The position numbers were made by a program, and so were the translations under genes. A stretch of 63,804 nt of DNA, taken from the NCBI GenBank assembly GCA_945787445.1, contig CALZHT010000023.1, positions 1 through 63,804 on the forward strand, in the 5' to 3' direction. Below are positions 45,192 to 54,251 of this stretch, in pieces; the stretch's first letter is position 1, and each line of letters starts with the position of its first letter. The DNA is from an uncultured Desulfobulbaceae bacterium (GTDB taxonomy: Bacteria > Desulfobacterota > Desulfobulbia > Desulfobulbales > CALZHT01). The notes under the pieces were generated by a model. The model was not told the DNA's origin. It did no database searches and was given only the letters and a program-made list of their open reading frames with translations.

Positions 45192-45689
45192 ATGGTAATA
45201 GAGGAACCAGCAATGTCTCAATCAGCCAATACCCTTGAGCAGGATAAAAAGGATACGTTGAATATTCAGACAAGCAGATTTGGTGAAATATCCATTTCCA
45301 GGAATACGATAATCACCATGACCAGTCCTTTTCTGGGATTCCCAAGCTCAAAAAGGTTTGTGCTGCTACCTCATGGTCCACAGTCTCCGTTTATGTGGCT
45401 GCAATCAGTTGATGAGCCTCATCTTGCTTTTGTGGTTATTCACCCCTCAATTATTAGCCAAGATTTCAACCCAGATATCTCGAAACAGATAAAGGATGAA
45501 TTGCGCGCCGCGCATGATAATGAAATAGATCTGCTCCTTATTTTGACTATTCCAAAAGATGATCCTCAAGGCATGACGGCAAACCTTCTTGCTCCGGTGA
45601 TGATTAATCCAAAAGCAAAACTTGGCAGGCAGACTCTTTTAGATCCGCTGAAATATGAGTGCTGCTGGCCGGTATTTTCAGAAGAATGA
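45192..45689 (+). CDS. fliW: Flagellar assembly factor FliW
   Basis: 165 residues from the ATG at 45192, preceded by GAGGGTGA; an in-frame ATG at 45129 lacks such a site. Blocks IQTSRFGEISISRNTIITM-x-PFLGFPSSKRFVLLPHG, SPFMWLQSVDEPHLAFVVI and MTANLLAPVMINPKAKLGRQ are FliW hallmarks. FliW binds CsrA and flagellin and so couples flagellin translation to its secretion. It follows csrA as expected. A 291-base gap (44901-45191) separates the two and shows nothing further. Confidence 0.95.
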   Translation: MVIEEPAMSQSANTLEQDKKDTLNIQTSRFGEISISRNTIITMTSPFLGFPSSKRFVLLPHGPQSPFMWLQSVDEPHLAFVVIHPSIISQDFNPDISKQIKDELRAAHDNEIDLLLILTIPKDDPQGMTANLLAPVMINPKAKLGRQTLLDPLKYECCWPVFSEE

Positions 45690-45701
45690 ATTTTCCCGTT
45701 G

Positions 45702-45740
45702 TCCCGGATTAGCGGGATTTCTGCTTCGCTACAACAAGCC
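45702..45740. repeat. Copy of the 14716-14770 repeat
   Basis: AGCGGGATTTCTGCTTCGCT then ACAACAAGCC matches 14730-14763 with a few changes. Non-coding; lies between fliW and its terminator. Confidence 0.6.
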
Positions 45741-45781
45741 TCGAGATAGTGAAACCTTAAAACAGAATAAAAAAAGAGCAT

Positions 45782-45813
45782 AAAAAAAGCGGCTCATTGA
45801 GCCGCTTTTTTTA
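45782..45813. terminator. Bidirectional terminator between fliW and flgM
   Basis: AGCGGCTCA / TGAGCCGCT stem with an A-run before and a T-run after, so it can stop transcription from both fliW and flgM sides. Confidence 0.92.
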
Positions 45814-45845
45814 TTATGTTTTGTTAGCTGCAAAATTAAATATGA

Positions 45846-45946
45846 TAATCCCTCAAAAAGTCGGGAAGGCGGTTAACGTGCCATGTAATTTCAAGTAATT
45901 ACAAGGTAATACATCGATGAAATCGTATTGTTTACGATTTCATCAA
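45846..45946 (-). repeat. Dispersed repeat, copy 3 (inverted, internally deleted)
   Basis: Its reverse complement starts GATGAAATCGTAAACAATAC, then joins directly to TTCATCGATGTATTAC and continues to ACATGGCACGTTAAC, as in 52185-52379 but lacking about 95 central bases. It abuts the flgM stop codon: the TTGATG start of the repeat supplies the TGA. Confidence 0.8.
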
Positions 45947-46251
45947 ATATTGTCGGAGAGCAGGCTGATCAGCATTTTATCAGCGACCTTGCGTGAATCA
46001 ACAGAATAGGTCCCTTGCTCAATTTGTTCTTTGAGGGCTTGCACCTTTTCAGTCCGAATATCCGGGGTTTCCGTCAAAACTTCCTTGATTTTTTGGACAT
46101 CCAGGGATCCGGTGGACAGTTCCACCCGGTCGGTTACCTTAGCCTCAGCTTGTTTTGGAGAAGCCGGTGCAGTAGAGGGATTTTCTTTGGATTGCTTTAT
46201 CTGAGCATTGCTGTCAGATTTAATATGGGAAAAAAGGTTTGTGAGTTTCAT
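45943..46251 (-). CDS. flgM: Anti-sigma-28 factor FlgM
   Basis: 102 residues. The N-terminal half is polar and disordered-looking; the C-terminal half has DRVELSTGSLDVQKIKEVLT, PDIRTEKVQALKEQIEQGTY and SVDSRKVADKMLISLLSD, the sigma-28 binding region of FlgM. FlgM holds FliA until it is exported through the finished hook. It is transcribed toward fliW across a shared terminator, so it is outside the flgI-fliW unit. The stop codon lies at the edge of a dispersed repeat. Confidence 0.92.
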   Translation of the reverse strand: MKLTNLFSHIKSDSNAQIKQSKENPSTAPASPKQAEAKVTDRVELSTGSLDVQKIKEVLTETPDIRTEKVQALKEQIEQGTYSVDSRKVADKMLISLLSDNI

Positions 46252-46301
46252 GAGTTATATTCCCCGGACCATTCGGATTTACGCTCCATTTTGTTGAATA
46301 C

Positions 46302-46503
46302 CTAACTAGTTTCCATCCGGAAACGCCCCTTTTTCGAAATCTCTGCGTCGATCTGCGGAATTGCTTGTGCGACGTACTCGAGTACGTCTCCGCCCAATTC
46401 CTTGATTTCCTTGACCTTTCGCAAAATTGTCAATTTCCGAATTGGAAACAACTTGTTCCAGCATCCTCCAAGTCTGTGACTTTCCGGATGGGAACTAACT
46501 AGT
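46302..46503. repeat. About 200-bp palindromic element
   Basis: Terminal inverted repeats CTAACTAGTTTCCATCCGGA (left) and TCCGGATGGGAACTAACTAG (right) enclose a core with the palindrome ACGTACTCGAGTACGT near 46380. A partial copy of its right half is at 8711-8772. No coding. The rest of the 554-base gap before polA shows only AT-rich sequence. Confidence 0.85.
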
Positions 46504-46805
46504 AGAAATTTTCCTAATAATCATATCGGTCAGATATGACATAATCTTAAATCAAAATACGTTTTTTGCAAAAAATATTTTTGCCAGACAAAATTTCCTA
46601 CTATATCCAATAGTTGATGGAATCGTAAAAAGTCCTTTTTTGCCAAAGAGGGCGCAGAGGGTATAGAGTAAAATCTTATTCTTCAATTCCTTATTTTGGT
46701 TAACTCGTTGTTCTTTGAGGTGAATTCCTAGTTTTTAGGAGCAAATCAACAACAAGCCTTGATGACAAAATTGCCAAATCGTTACCATGCTGTTACAATC
46801 CCAGG

Positions 46806-49478
46806 ATGCAGCAGCCACTATATATCATTGACGGAAGCGCCTATATTTATCGGGCCTATCACGCCATTGGTCCTCTTTCCAACAAAGATGGGCTCCCAAC
46901 CCATGCTGTTTTCGGATTTACCAATATCCTTTTGCGGGTTATTCGGGAAAAAAGGCCTCAATATATTGCCTTGGCCTTTGATGCGCGAGGACCGAATTTT
47001 CGGCATGAGATTTACCCAAATTACAAGGCAAACAGGCCGCCCATGCCCGAAGATCTTGTCATCCAAATTCCATATATTAAAGATATTGTAAAAGCATACA
47101 ATATCCTGAGCCTGGAACAGGGAGGTGTTGAGGCGGATGACATCATTGCCTCTGCAGCACGTGCTTTCCAGGAGCAAGACTTTCCTGTCGTGGTAGTATC
47201 AGGCGACAAAGATCTTTACCAGCTTGTTTCCAGCAAGGTAAAGCTTTGGGACCCCATGAACGACAGGATTTATGATCCTGATGCTGTGCAAAAGAAATAT
47301 AATGTAAGTGCCTCGCAATTAACTGATTTTTTCGCCCTAATTGGCGACAGTTCCGACAATGTGCCTGGTGTTGCAGGGATCGGGCCAAAAACAGCGGACA
47401 AACTCATTAACCAATTCGGAACACTTGATGACCTCTATACCAATCTGGACAAGCTGGATAAGCCGAAGCTGAGAGATAAACTTACTGCTGAGAAAGAACG
47501 GGCCTTTATGTCCCGTGAACTCATCTCATTAAAGGATGATGTGCATATTCCCACAGAAATTAATGACTATGCCTTCACCCAACCTGATGAAGACAAATTA
47601 CGGGAGATCTTTACAAACCTGGGTTTCTCCCGGCTTATCAAAAGTGAGCTGTCGTTTAAAGAATTGCCTAAAAAAGGGTTCAAGCTTGTCAACACCAGAG
47701 AGGAGCTGCTGCATTTAATAGAAAAATTAAAAAAGGCTTCCATCGTTGTTTTGGATACTGAAACCACCTCCCTCGATCCTTTGTCTGCAGATCTGGTGGG
47801 CCTTTCTGTCTGTGTCGACAAGGAAAATTCCTTTTATATCCCCACAGGGCATAAAACTGATGACGGAAATCTGCGCGCGAAACAGCTGCCTTTGTCAGAA
47901 GTCCTGGAAGCACTTCGGCCTTTTTTGGTGAATGCAGAAATTCCTAAACTTTGCCATAACTTGAAATATGATTATGCGGTTCTGCAGAACCATGGAATAA
48001 TCTTGGCCGGCATCCTGTGGGATAGTATGATCGCTTCCTATCTCATTGATCCCTCAAGAAGAACACACAAACTTGATGATCTGAGCGAAAAATATTTAGA
48101 ACGGCGGCTCACCACCTACGAGCAGGTAACCAAGAAAGATAAGCGGGCAGACGGTTTTGCCTATGTTGCCCTGGAAGATGCAAAAAAATATTCGTGTGAG
48201 GATGTGCATGCCACCCTGCTTCTCTGGGAGATCCTCCGACCCAAATTAGAAGAGTTTGAGCTATGGCATTTATTTGCCGAAGTGGAAATGGAGCTGGTGC
48301 CTATTCTGGCTGAGATGGAGAGGACAGGCATACTTGTTGACCTGGACATCCTCAAGCAAATGTCGGAAGAATTCAGCGAGCAGATTGATGACCTTGAACA
48401 GGAGATATTCAGACTTGCCGGCCAAGAATTTAATGTCAGTTCGCCACGCCAGCTGGGGGAGATTCTTTTTGAAAAGCTCAATCTTCCCCAGGGCCGAAAG
48501 ACCAAAACCGGATATTCCACTGATGTCAAAGTCCTTGAAAAGCTGAGCCTTTACCATGATCTGCCGGCAGCGGTGATAGCGTACCGGAACCTCAAGAAAT
48601 TGAAATCTACCTATGTGGATAAGCTGCAGGAAATGATCCATCCCCGAACCGGAAGGGTGCATACCTCCTTTAACCAGACGGTCACTGCCACGGGGCGGCT
48701 CAGCAGCAGCAACCCGAATTTGCAGAATATTCCGATCCGAACACCAGAAGGCCAAAGGATACGGGAGGCTTTTATTGCTGCGCCGGGACATCTTTTCCTG
48801 GCTGCTGATTATTCGCAGATTGATTTACGGGTGCTGGCTCATTATTCTCAGGATGGCGCTCTTGTTGCTGCATTTCGTGCCGGCAAGGATATCCATAGTC
48901 AGACGGCTGCTGAGATTTTTAATGTAAATTCGGATTTTGTCACCGGCCAAATGCGGCGGGTCGCAAAGACCATCAATTTCGGCATTGTCTACGGCATGAG
49001 CGCCTTTGGCTTGGCGAGCCAGCTCAATTTGAGCCGCAAAGAGGCAAAGACCTTTATTGATAGATATTTCGGACATTTTGCCGGGGTGAAAAGTTTCATG
49101 GAGGCAATTGTCAGTCAAGCACGAGAGGATCGATTCGTCACTACCTTATTGAACAGGAGACGAATGCTGCCCGATATCAAAAGCCCCAACAAGAACAGCA
49201 GGGAATTTGCCGAACGAACTGCAATAAATACGCCGATTCAAGGGACTGCAGCTGACATTATAAAGCTTGCCACCATAAAAACCGTTAATAATCTTAAACA
49301 GCATGGTCTGAGTGCTAAACTTCTGCTGCAAATTCATGACGAACTGGTGTTTGAGGTTCCTGAAAAGAAAATTGAACAAGCCGCCAATGTGGTTAAAGAG
49401 GACATGGAAAAAGTAATGCCCCTTGACGTGCCATTGATCGTCAATATATCAACCGGCAAGAATCTGGCGGAATTGTGA
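46806..49478 (+). CDS. polA: DNA polymerase I
   Basis: 890 residues with all three domains. 5' nuclease about 1-290 (YIIDGSAYIYRAYHA, VVSGDKDLYQLVS, GIGPKTADKLI); 3'-5' exonuclease about 310-490 with VLDTETTSLDP (D and E present), LCHNLKYDY and YSCEDVHA; polymerase domain with SSSNPNLQNIPIRTPEGQRI, DYSQIDLRVLAHYS, RRVAKTINFGIVYGMSAFGL and QIHDELVFEVP. The proofreading site thus appears intact. Repairs DNA and removes Okazaki primers. No strong ribosome site before the ATG. Monocistronic in this context. Confidence 0.97.
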   Translation: MQQPLYIIDGSAYIYRAYHAIGPLSNKDGLPTHAVFGFTNILLRVIREKRPQYIALAFDARGPNFRHEIYPNYKANRPPMPEDLVIQIPYIKDIVKAYNILSLEQGGVEADDIIASAARAFQEQDFPVVVVSGDKDLYQLVSSKVKLWDPMNDRIYDPDAVQKKYNVSASQLTDFFALIGDSSDNVPGVAGIGPKTADKLINQFGTLDDLYTNLDKLDKPKLRDKLTAEKERAFMSRELISLKDDVHIPTEINDYAFTQPDEDKLREIFTNLGFSRLIKSELSFKELPKKGFKLVNTREELLHLIEKLKKASIVVLDTETTSLDPLSADLVGLSVCVDKENSFYIPTGHKTDDGNLRAKQLPLSEVLEALRPFLVNAEIPKLCHNLKYDYAVLQNHGIILAGILWDSMIASYLIDPSRRTHKLDDLSEKYLERRLTTYEQVTKKDKRADGFAYVALEDAKKYSCEDVHATLLLWEILRPKLEEFELWHLFAEVEMELVPILAEMERTGILVDLDILKQMSEEFSEQIDDLEQEIFRLAGQEFNVSSPRQLGEILFEKLNLPQGRKTKTGYSTDVKVLEKLSLYHDLPAAVIAYRNLKKLKSTYVDKLQEMIHPRTGRVHTSFNQTVTATGRLSSSNPNLQNIPIRTPEGQRIREAFIAAPGHLFLAADYSQIDLRVLAHYSQDGALVAAFRAGKDIHSQTAAEIFNVNSDFVTGQMRRVAKTINFGIVYGMSAFGLASQLNLSRKEAKTFIDRYFGHFAGVKSFMEAIVSQAREDRFVTTLLNRRRMLPDIKSPNKNSREFAERTAINTPIQGTAADIIKLATIKTVNNLKQHGLSAKLLLQIHDELVFEVPEKKIEQAANVVKEDMEKVMPLDVPLIVNISTGKNLAEL

Positions 49479-49793
49479 TGGTTATTATTGTAACAGCTGC
49501 CAAGGGAGATAAATCTTCTTCATATCCTCCTGCTTGATCAAAAAAGAGGTTATTAGGGGATTGCGGACCATTAAAATGTTGACTGCATGTAATAAAAAAC
49601 TTACCATAGCCTCCTTGATTACAATGGCCGTATTGAGAACGGCTGCACAAAAATGATGATCCTTTAAAAAGGAGGGGAAAAGGCATATGCCGGATGCTTT
49701 TAAGGGATTACGCATGGTACCTCGAAAAATTAATAGCTTCTGCGACTTCGATAAAAAATAACACCGGTTCCGCTGTAAGGGAGAAATAAACCT
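49479..49793. other. 315-base gap between polA and ppiD with possible tiny reading frames
   Basis: No RNA or repeat recognised. A 24-codon frame at 49687-49761 (MPDAFKGLRMVPRKINSFCD) follows AAGGAGGGG and could be a leader peptide for ppiD, but nothing beyond the ribosome-like site supports it. Confidence 0.3.
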
Positions 49794-51680
49794 ATGCTTG
49801 ATCTTTTACGCAGAAAGGCGCAATCGCCATATCTGCAAGCAACAGTAATTATAATTATCCTTGTCTTCGTGTTTTGGGGTGTTGGGGTCAATCGCGGCAC
49901 CAGTCCGAATATTGTGGCCAAGGTCAATGATGACATTGTTTCCTATGAAGAATATCAAAGAGCCTACGACAGGCTCTATAATCAGCTTCGGGACCAGTTC
50001 GGCGGCAATGTGCCGGACGCATTGGTTAAAAACCTGAATATGAAAAATCAGGTCGTGGATCAGCTGGTCCAACAGGTCTTGCTCAAGCAGGGGGCCATGG
50101 ACATGGGAATACGGGTAAGCGATGACGAACTGCGTCAAAAGATACAGGAAATGGAGGCCTTCAGGAATAATGAGGCCTTTGATGTGGGTTTGTATCGCGA
50201 AATCCTCACCAGTTCCAGGATTACACCAACGGACTTTGAAAGCGGAGTAAAGACGGATCTCCTTTCCGGAAAAGTCCTTGACCATTTTTCCAGATTCGTG
50301 AAGGTTGGGCCTTCGGAGCTTAAAGAACGCTTTGCTTTTGATAACGAGGAGTATCAGTTTGATTACGCAGTTTTAAATGCATCGGAGTATGAAAAGAAGG
50401 TACAATTCTCCGATAAAGATATTGATACGTTTTTTGATGAAAACAAGGATAATTATCAAACACAACCTCAATATAAACTCAAATATGTTTCCTTCCCTTT
50501 TGCAGAGATTTCGACTGAAGACCTTACAGATGATGAAATTAAGGATTACTACCAGAAAAATATTACCAGGTACCTTATTCCTGAAGAGCGCAGAGCAAGA
50601 CATATTCTGTTAAAAAGCGGTCCAGGAGATGCAGATGAGCAGGTGGCGGAAAAAAGAAAGAAAGCGGAAGAAATCCTTGCCAAAATAAAGAAGGGGGAGG
50701 ATTTTGCTGAACTTGCCAAAAAACATTCAGAAGACACCTCAGCAAAAAAAGGAGGGGACCTGGGTTTCTTTTCCAGGGGCCAGATGGTCAAGCCCTTTGA
50801 GGATGCTGTCTTTTCTTTGCAACAGGGGGAAGTCAGCGATATCGTGAACACTTCTTTTGGATTTCATTTAATCAAGCTCGAAGAAATTACACCCGCATCC
50901 ACACGGCCTCTGGACAAAGTCCGCAAGGGCATCGAGAATCAGTTGGTCAAGGAACAGGGCAAGAACATTGCCTTAAAAAAAGCGAATCAAGCCTATGAAA
51001 AAATTATCCTGGCCGGAAGTATTGATAAATATGGCGAAGCAGGAGAGACTGAGATTAAAGAGACGGATTACTTCGCGCAAGAATCCCCCCCGAAAGCGCT
51101 GGCAAACGATCCGGTCTTCGTCAAAACCGCCTTCTTATTGCGTAAAGGCGAACTCAGTTCCCTGGCGCAAACGGGCAAGGGCTATGTGATCATATACGTG
51201 GCAGATGAAAAAGAACCGCAAATTCCTGCGCTTGCTGAGGTGAAGAAGCGGGTTGAAGAGGATTATCGGCAGGAACAATCGATACAGATGGCTAAAGAGC
51301 GGGCCGAGCAGCTATTGGCAGACCTTAAAGATGGCGCCTCTTTTCAAGAGAAAGCCAAAAAGATTGGATCTACAGTCAAAAAGACCGGATTTATTTCACG
51401 AAGGTCTCTTGGTTCAACGGATCTGCCAGTGCCGATATTTGAAAACGCTTTTACCCTAACGTCTGAGCAGCCTTTTCCGGAAGAGATCGGGGCGAGCGGT
51501 GAAGCCTTCTATGTTTATGCTTTTGCGGAAAAGAAAGATCCTGATCCAAAGCTTTTTGATGAAAAACAAGCAGAATACAAAGAGCAGATCATGCAGGAAA
51601 ACAAGACGGCATTGCTAGATTCCTGGATCAGGCAAATGCGGCAGCGGGCCGAGATAACTATTAACCAGCAGTTTTTATAG
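49794..51680 (+). CDS. ppiD: PpiD-like membrane-anchored periplasmic peptidyl-prolyl isomerase
   Basis: 628 residues. A short cytoplasmic start (MLDLLRRKAQSPYLQ), one span (ATVIIIILVFVFWGVGV), then the SurA_N/PpiD chaperone domain (IVAKVNDDIVSYEEYQRAYD), a parvulin domain about 265-360 (RRARHILLKS, AELAKKHSEDTSAKKGGDLG, GQMVKPFEDAVFSL, GFHLIKLEEI) and a second, degenerate rotamase-like region further on. It assists folding of outer-membrane and secreted proteins at the periplasmic face. AAGGGAGA precedes the ATG. Length matches PpiD (about 620). Confidence 0.92.
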   Translation: MLDLLRRKAQSPYLQATVIIIILVFVFWGVGVNRGTSPNIVAKVNDDIVSYEEYQRAYDRLYNQLRDQFGGNVPDALVKNLNMKNQVVDQLVQQVLLKQGAMDMGIRVSDDELRQKIQEMEAFRNNEAFDVGLYREILTSSRITPTDFESGVKTDLLSGKVLDHFSRFVKVGPSELKERFAFDNEEYQFDYAVLNASEYEKKVQFSDKDIDTFFDENKDNYQTQPQYKLKYVSFPFAEISTEDLTDDEIKDYYQKNITRYLIPEERRARHILLKSGPGDADEQVAEKRKKAEEILAKIKKGEDFAELAKKHSEDTSAKKGGDLGFFSRGQMVKPFEDAVFSLQQGEVSDIVNTSFGFHLIKLEEITPASTRPLDKVRKGIENQLVKEQGKNIALKKANQAYEKIILAGSIDKYGEAGETEIKETDYFAQESPPKALANDPVFVKTAFLLRKGELSSLAQTGKGYVIIYVADEKEPQIPALAEVKKRVEEDYRQEQSIQMAKERAEQLLADLKDGASFQEKAKKIGSTVKKTGFISRRSLGSTDLPVPIFENAFTLTSEQPFPEEIGASGEAFYVYAFAEKKDPDPKLFDEKQAEYKEQIMQENKTALLDSWIRQMRQRAEITINQQFL

Positions 51681-51745
51681 ATAGCGCAAATTGAGGTAAC
51701 CTGTCGCTTTTTTGATATAGTGAAAAGTAAATGTGTTGTAGGGAT

Positions 51746-52063
51746 TCATGGGTCTGCCTTTCCCCATAAGGGATCGTTTCCGAAGCGATCGAGCCACCAT
51801 TCTTCTGCATCCTGAGTGGTATTTTGGTCTGGGATGAGAGGGATATCGTACTGGCTGCAATAATTCAATAAGAGATGGTATGCGTTTGCTAGCTCTTGCA
51901 TTTTGTCACTGGCACTGCCCTTGTTTTTTTCAGATGCAACATCAGGATGGTGTTTTTTAGATAACTGCCTGAATGCCCTTTTTATCTCAATGATCGATGC
52001 CCGGTCACTGAGTCCCAAAAGCATCTTCGCTCTAGCAATGTTTTCCCATTCTTGTTTTTTCAC
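51746..52063 (-). CDS. Small J-domain protein
   Basis: 105 residues from GTG at 52063, chosen because AAGAGG lies 8 bases upstream; another GTG at 52093 lacks a site. J domain: ARAKMLLGLSDRASIIEIKR-AFRQLSKKHHPDV with the HPD motif, ending YHLLLNYC. A short tail contains EEWWLDRFGNDPLWG. There is no zinc-finger or substrate-binding domain, so this is a class C co-chaperone that would stimulate a DnaK ATPase for a specific client. Client unknown. It is convergent with ppiD, which also acts in folding, though in another compartment. Confidence 0.85.
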   Translation of the reverse strand: MKKQEWENIARAKMLLGLSDRASIIEIKRAFRQLSKKHHPDVASEKNKGSASDKMQELANAYHLLLNYCSQYDIPLIPDQNTTQDAEEWWLDRFGNDPLWGKADP

Positions 52064-52184
52064 CAGATTGGCCTCTTGCCGAAAAAATAACACTCGGTTG
52101 TTGTTTTTGCTTTCTTAAAAAGGCTAGCCTTGCCTTGCCAGAATAGTATCATACTATTAAAGATGAATTATTTTTTCATCAACA

Positions 52185-52379
52185 TTGATGAAATCGCAAA
52201 AATTACGATTTGTCTGCTACGCGGACGTGTTGACCACCTTGATTTCTTGCGATGAAACAGGCGAAAAGTTCAGCCGGAATTTCCTGCAAAGCTATTGCCA
52301 GTTCATCGATGTATTACGCTGTAACAAGTTGCAATTACATGGCACGTTAACCACTTTCCCGCCTTTTCGGGGGATCGTC
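52185..52379 (+). repeat. Dispersed 195-bp repeat, copy 2
   Basis: Nearly identical to 21359-21551 (shared TTTGTCTGCTACGCG, GTGTTGACCACCTTGATTTC, TTGCGATGAAACAGGCGAAA, GCAAAGCTATTGCCAGTTCA). The 474-base gap around it (52064-52567) contains nothing else convincing. Confidence 0.85.
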
Positions 52380-52567
52380 AAAATTGATGGTTGACAATAC
52401 TATGTTTGTCGCAGGAAATTCAATTCCCAATATTTCCGGATTTACGCACATAAACCGGCTAAAACTCACCGGCGAGTTTGATTTGCGTTTGACAGAATAT
52501 TGCATGGATAATTATGCTTATGATTATTCAAGATGGAAGAATTTTAATTCATTCAAAGGGGGAGCGG

Positions 52568-52909
52568 ATGTCTGACAATTGTATCTTCTGCAAAATAATT
52601 AAGGGAGAGATTCCTGCGAAAAAACTCTATGAAGACGATGATGTTTTCGCATTTTGGGATATAAATCCGGTAGCGCCCAAACATTTTCTTGTTGTTCCCA
52701 AAAAACATGTCAGCGCACCATCGTCCGCTGGGCAGGAAGATGACCCACTCATCGGTACAGTGCTGCGTACCGGCAGCAGACTTGCCAAAGAAAATGGATT
52801 GGAACACTTTCGGTTCGTGATGAACAATGGCGAAGAGGCGGGACAGACGGTCTTCCACATTCATTTACACGTGATGGGCGGCAGAACCATGAATTGGCCG
52901 CCAGGTTAA
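52568..52909 (+). CDS. HIT family protein (HinT-like)
   Basis: 113 residues from ATG at 52568, preceded by AAAGGGGGAG. CIFCKIIKGEIPAKKLYEDD is the normal HinT start with its two Cys; the nucleotidyl-hydrolase triad is HIHLHVMGG with preceding NNGEEAGQTVF. HinT enzymes hydrolyse adenosine phosphoramidates and acyl-adenylates. An in-frame upstream start at 52514 would add residues not seen in the family. Followed by mobB after 57 bases. Confidence 0.95.
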   Translation: MSDNCIFCKIIKGEIPAKKLYEDDDVFAFWDINPVAPKHFLVVPKKHVSAPSSAGQEDDPLIGTVLRTGSRLAKENGLEHFRFVMNNGEEAGQTVFHIHLHVMGGRTMNWPPG

Positions 52910-52966
52910 AATGGCCAAGGTCCAATTCTGGATAATTATCCTCATAAGTAATTGGCGTAAGGTGAC

Positions 52967-53494
52967 ATGGTGAGAGATTTTATAGTGCCTGTTGTTTCAT
53001 TGGTCGGCAGATCCGGGAGCGGCAAAACCACCTTGCTTGAACAACTTATTCGAGAATTGAAAAGCAAGGGCTACAAAGTCGGTACGATCAAACATCACGT
53101 CCATGAATTTGCCATGGACACTCCCGGAAAAGATACATGGCGGCATAAACAGGCTGGGGCCAAGGTGGTTGCCTTGTCCTCGCCAACAGGTTTGGGTGTT
53201 ATCCGTGATACCGAGGAGGACACCCCCCTTGAGGAGCTGGTTGAGAAATATTTTTATGATGTAGATCTCATCCTCACCGAAGGCTATAAGCATGCTGCTG
53301 CACCCAAAATTGAAATATTTCGTGCGGCTGTCCATGAAAAAACCTTAGAGAACAGGGATAATACCTGGATTGCCATGGTGAGCGATGCCGCTGTTGCCAA
53401 AGATTTGCCAAGGTTTTCTCTGAGCGATGTGAAAGGACTGGCGGATTTTCTGATCGCGCGCTTTGTTCATAGGGATCCGGAGGTATTCGCCTGA
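52967..53494 (+). CDS. mobB: Molybdopterin-guanine dinucleotide biosynthesis adapter MobB
   Basis: 175 residues. P-loop GRSGSGKTTLLEQL, the family motif VGTIKHHVHEFAMDTPGKDT-WRHKQAGA, and LILTEGYKHAAAPKIEIFR. MobB is a GTP-binding helper in the conversion of Mo-molybdopterin to MGD. It is followed by mobA, so the MGD step is encoded here as a pair; this points to molybdenum or tungsten oxidoreductases in the organism, such as formate dehydrogenases. Confidence 0.93.
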   Translation: MVRDFIVPVVSLVGRSGSGKTTLLEQLIRELKSKGYKVGTIKHHVHEFAMDTPGKDTWRHKQAGAKVVALSSPTGLGVIRDTEEDTPLEELVEKYFYDVDLILTEGYKHAAAPKIEIFRAAVHEKTLENRDNTWIAMVSDAAVAKDLPRFSLSDVKGLADFLIARFVHRDPEVFA

Positions 53495-53538
53495 ACACAA
53501 GGTAAGTAAATGGTTAACCCACTTTCCAATAATTATCA

Positions 53539-54189
53539 ATGCCAGACGGGCAGGAATCTATACTCCTTGCAACTCTTTTGGGCACTGCCATGAATTCTGG
53601 AATTCCGAAGATTATCAATACAGCAGGAGTTGTTTTGGCTGGGGGGGAAAGCAAAAGGTTTGGCTCAAACAAAGCATTTGCCTTGCTGGATGGAATTCCC
53701 CTGGTTGAACATGTTGTGGGTGTGATCAGTAGTATTTTTCGGACCTGCGTGCTTGTCACCAATACTCCTGAACAATTCGCTTATCTCAATGTGCCCATGA
53801 TCGGAGATCTGTATCACAATGCGGGGCCGCTCGCTGGTATTCATGCTGCCCTGACCACAATCGAAGAACCAGCCGCATTTGTTGCAGGCTGTGACATGCC
53901 GTTTTTAGAGGAAAAAGTTATTAGATATTTGCAGGCCGTGGCTTCCGGTTGGGATGTAGTGATACCGTGGCTTGCAAACGGACCGGAACCAATCTGTGCG
54001 GTGTATCATAAGAGTGCCTTGCCGGTGATTAAGACAAGCCTGGAAAATGGCGGAAACAAGATCAGTGATATTTTTGACCGCCTCCGCGTCAGGAGAGTTA
54101 CTGAATCAGAAATTTTAGCCTTAGTACCAAACCTTTCTTCCTTTCGCAATATCAACTACCAAGAAGATCTCAATAATTCCAGGAATTAG
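53539..54189 (+). CDS. mobA: Molybdenum cofactor guanylyltransferase MobA
   Basis: 216 residues from ATG at 53539; an ATG at 53590 gives MNSGIPKIINTAGVVLAGGE and is equally plausible, since neither has a good ribosome site. GVVLAGGESKRFGSNKAF is the GTP-binding loop; GPLAGIHAAL and FVAGCDMPFL are the next family motifs with the metal-binding Asp. MobA transfers GMP to Mo-molybdopterin. The first Arg-Met of the family loop is replaced by Arg-Phe, which occurs in homologues. Located 45 bases after mobB. Confidence 0.92.
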   Translation: MPDGQESILLATLLGTAMNSGIPKIINTAGVVLAGGESKRFGSNKAFALLDGIPLVEHVVGVISSIFRTCVLVTNTPEQFAYLNVPMIGDLYHNAGPLAGIHAALTTIEEPAAFVAGCDMPFLEEKVIRYLQAVASGWDVVIPWLANGPEPICAVYHKSALPVIKTSLENGGNKISDIFDRLRVRRVTESEILALVPNLSSFRNINYQEDLNNSRN

Positions 54190-54251
54190 GTGTAAAGGAT
54201 GCTCCTGAATCAGTGACGGCAAATGATTCTGACAGTGTCCTAGGGCTAGTT

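Noticed and set aside
51908-51925. TGGCACTGCCCTTGTT as a sigma-54 promoter
   Set aside because: The essential -12 GC is GT, and it lies antisense inside the J-domain gene.
52384-52575. 63-codon frame ahead of the HIT gene
   Set aside because: It overlaps the HIT start, has no ribosome site, begins at the edge of a repeat and resembles nothing.
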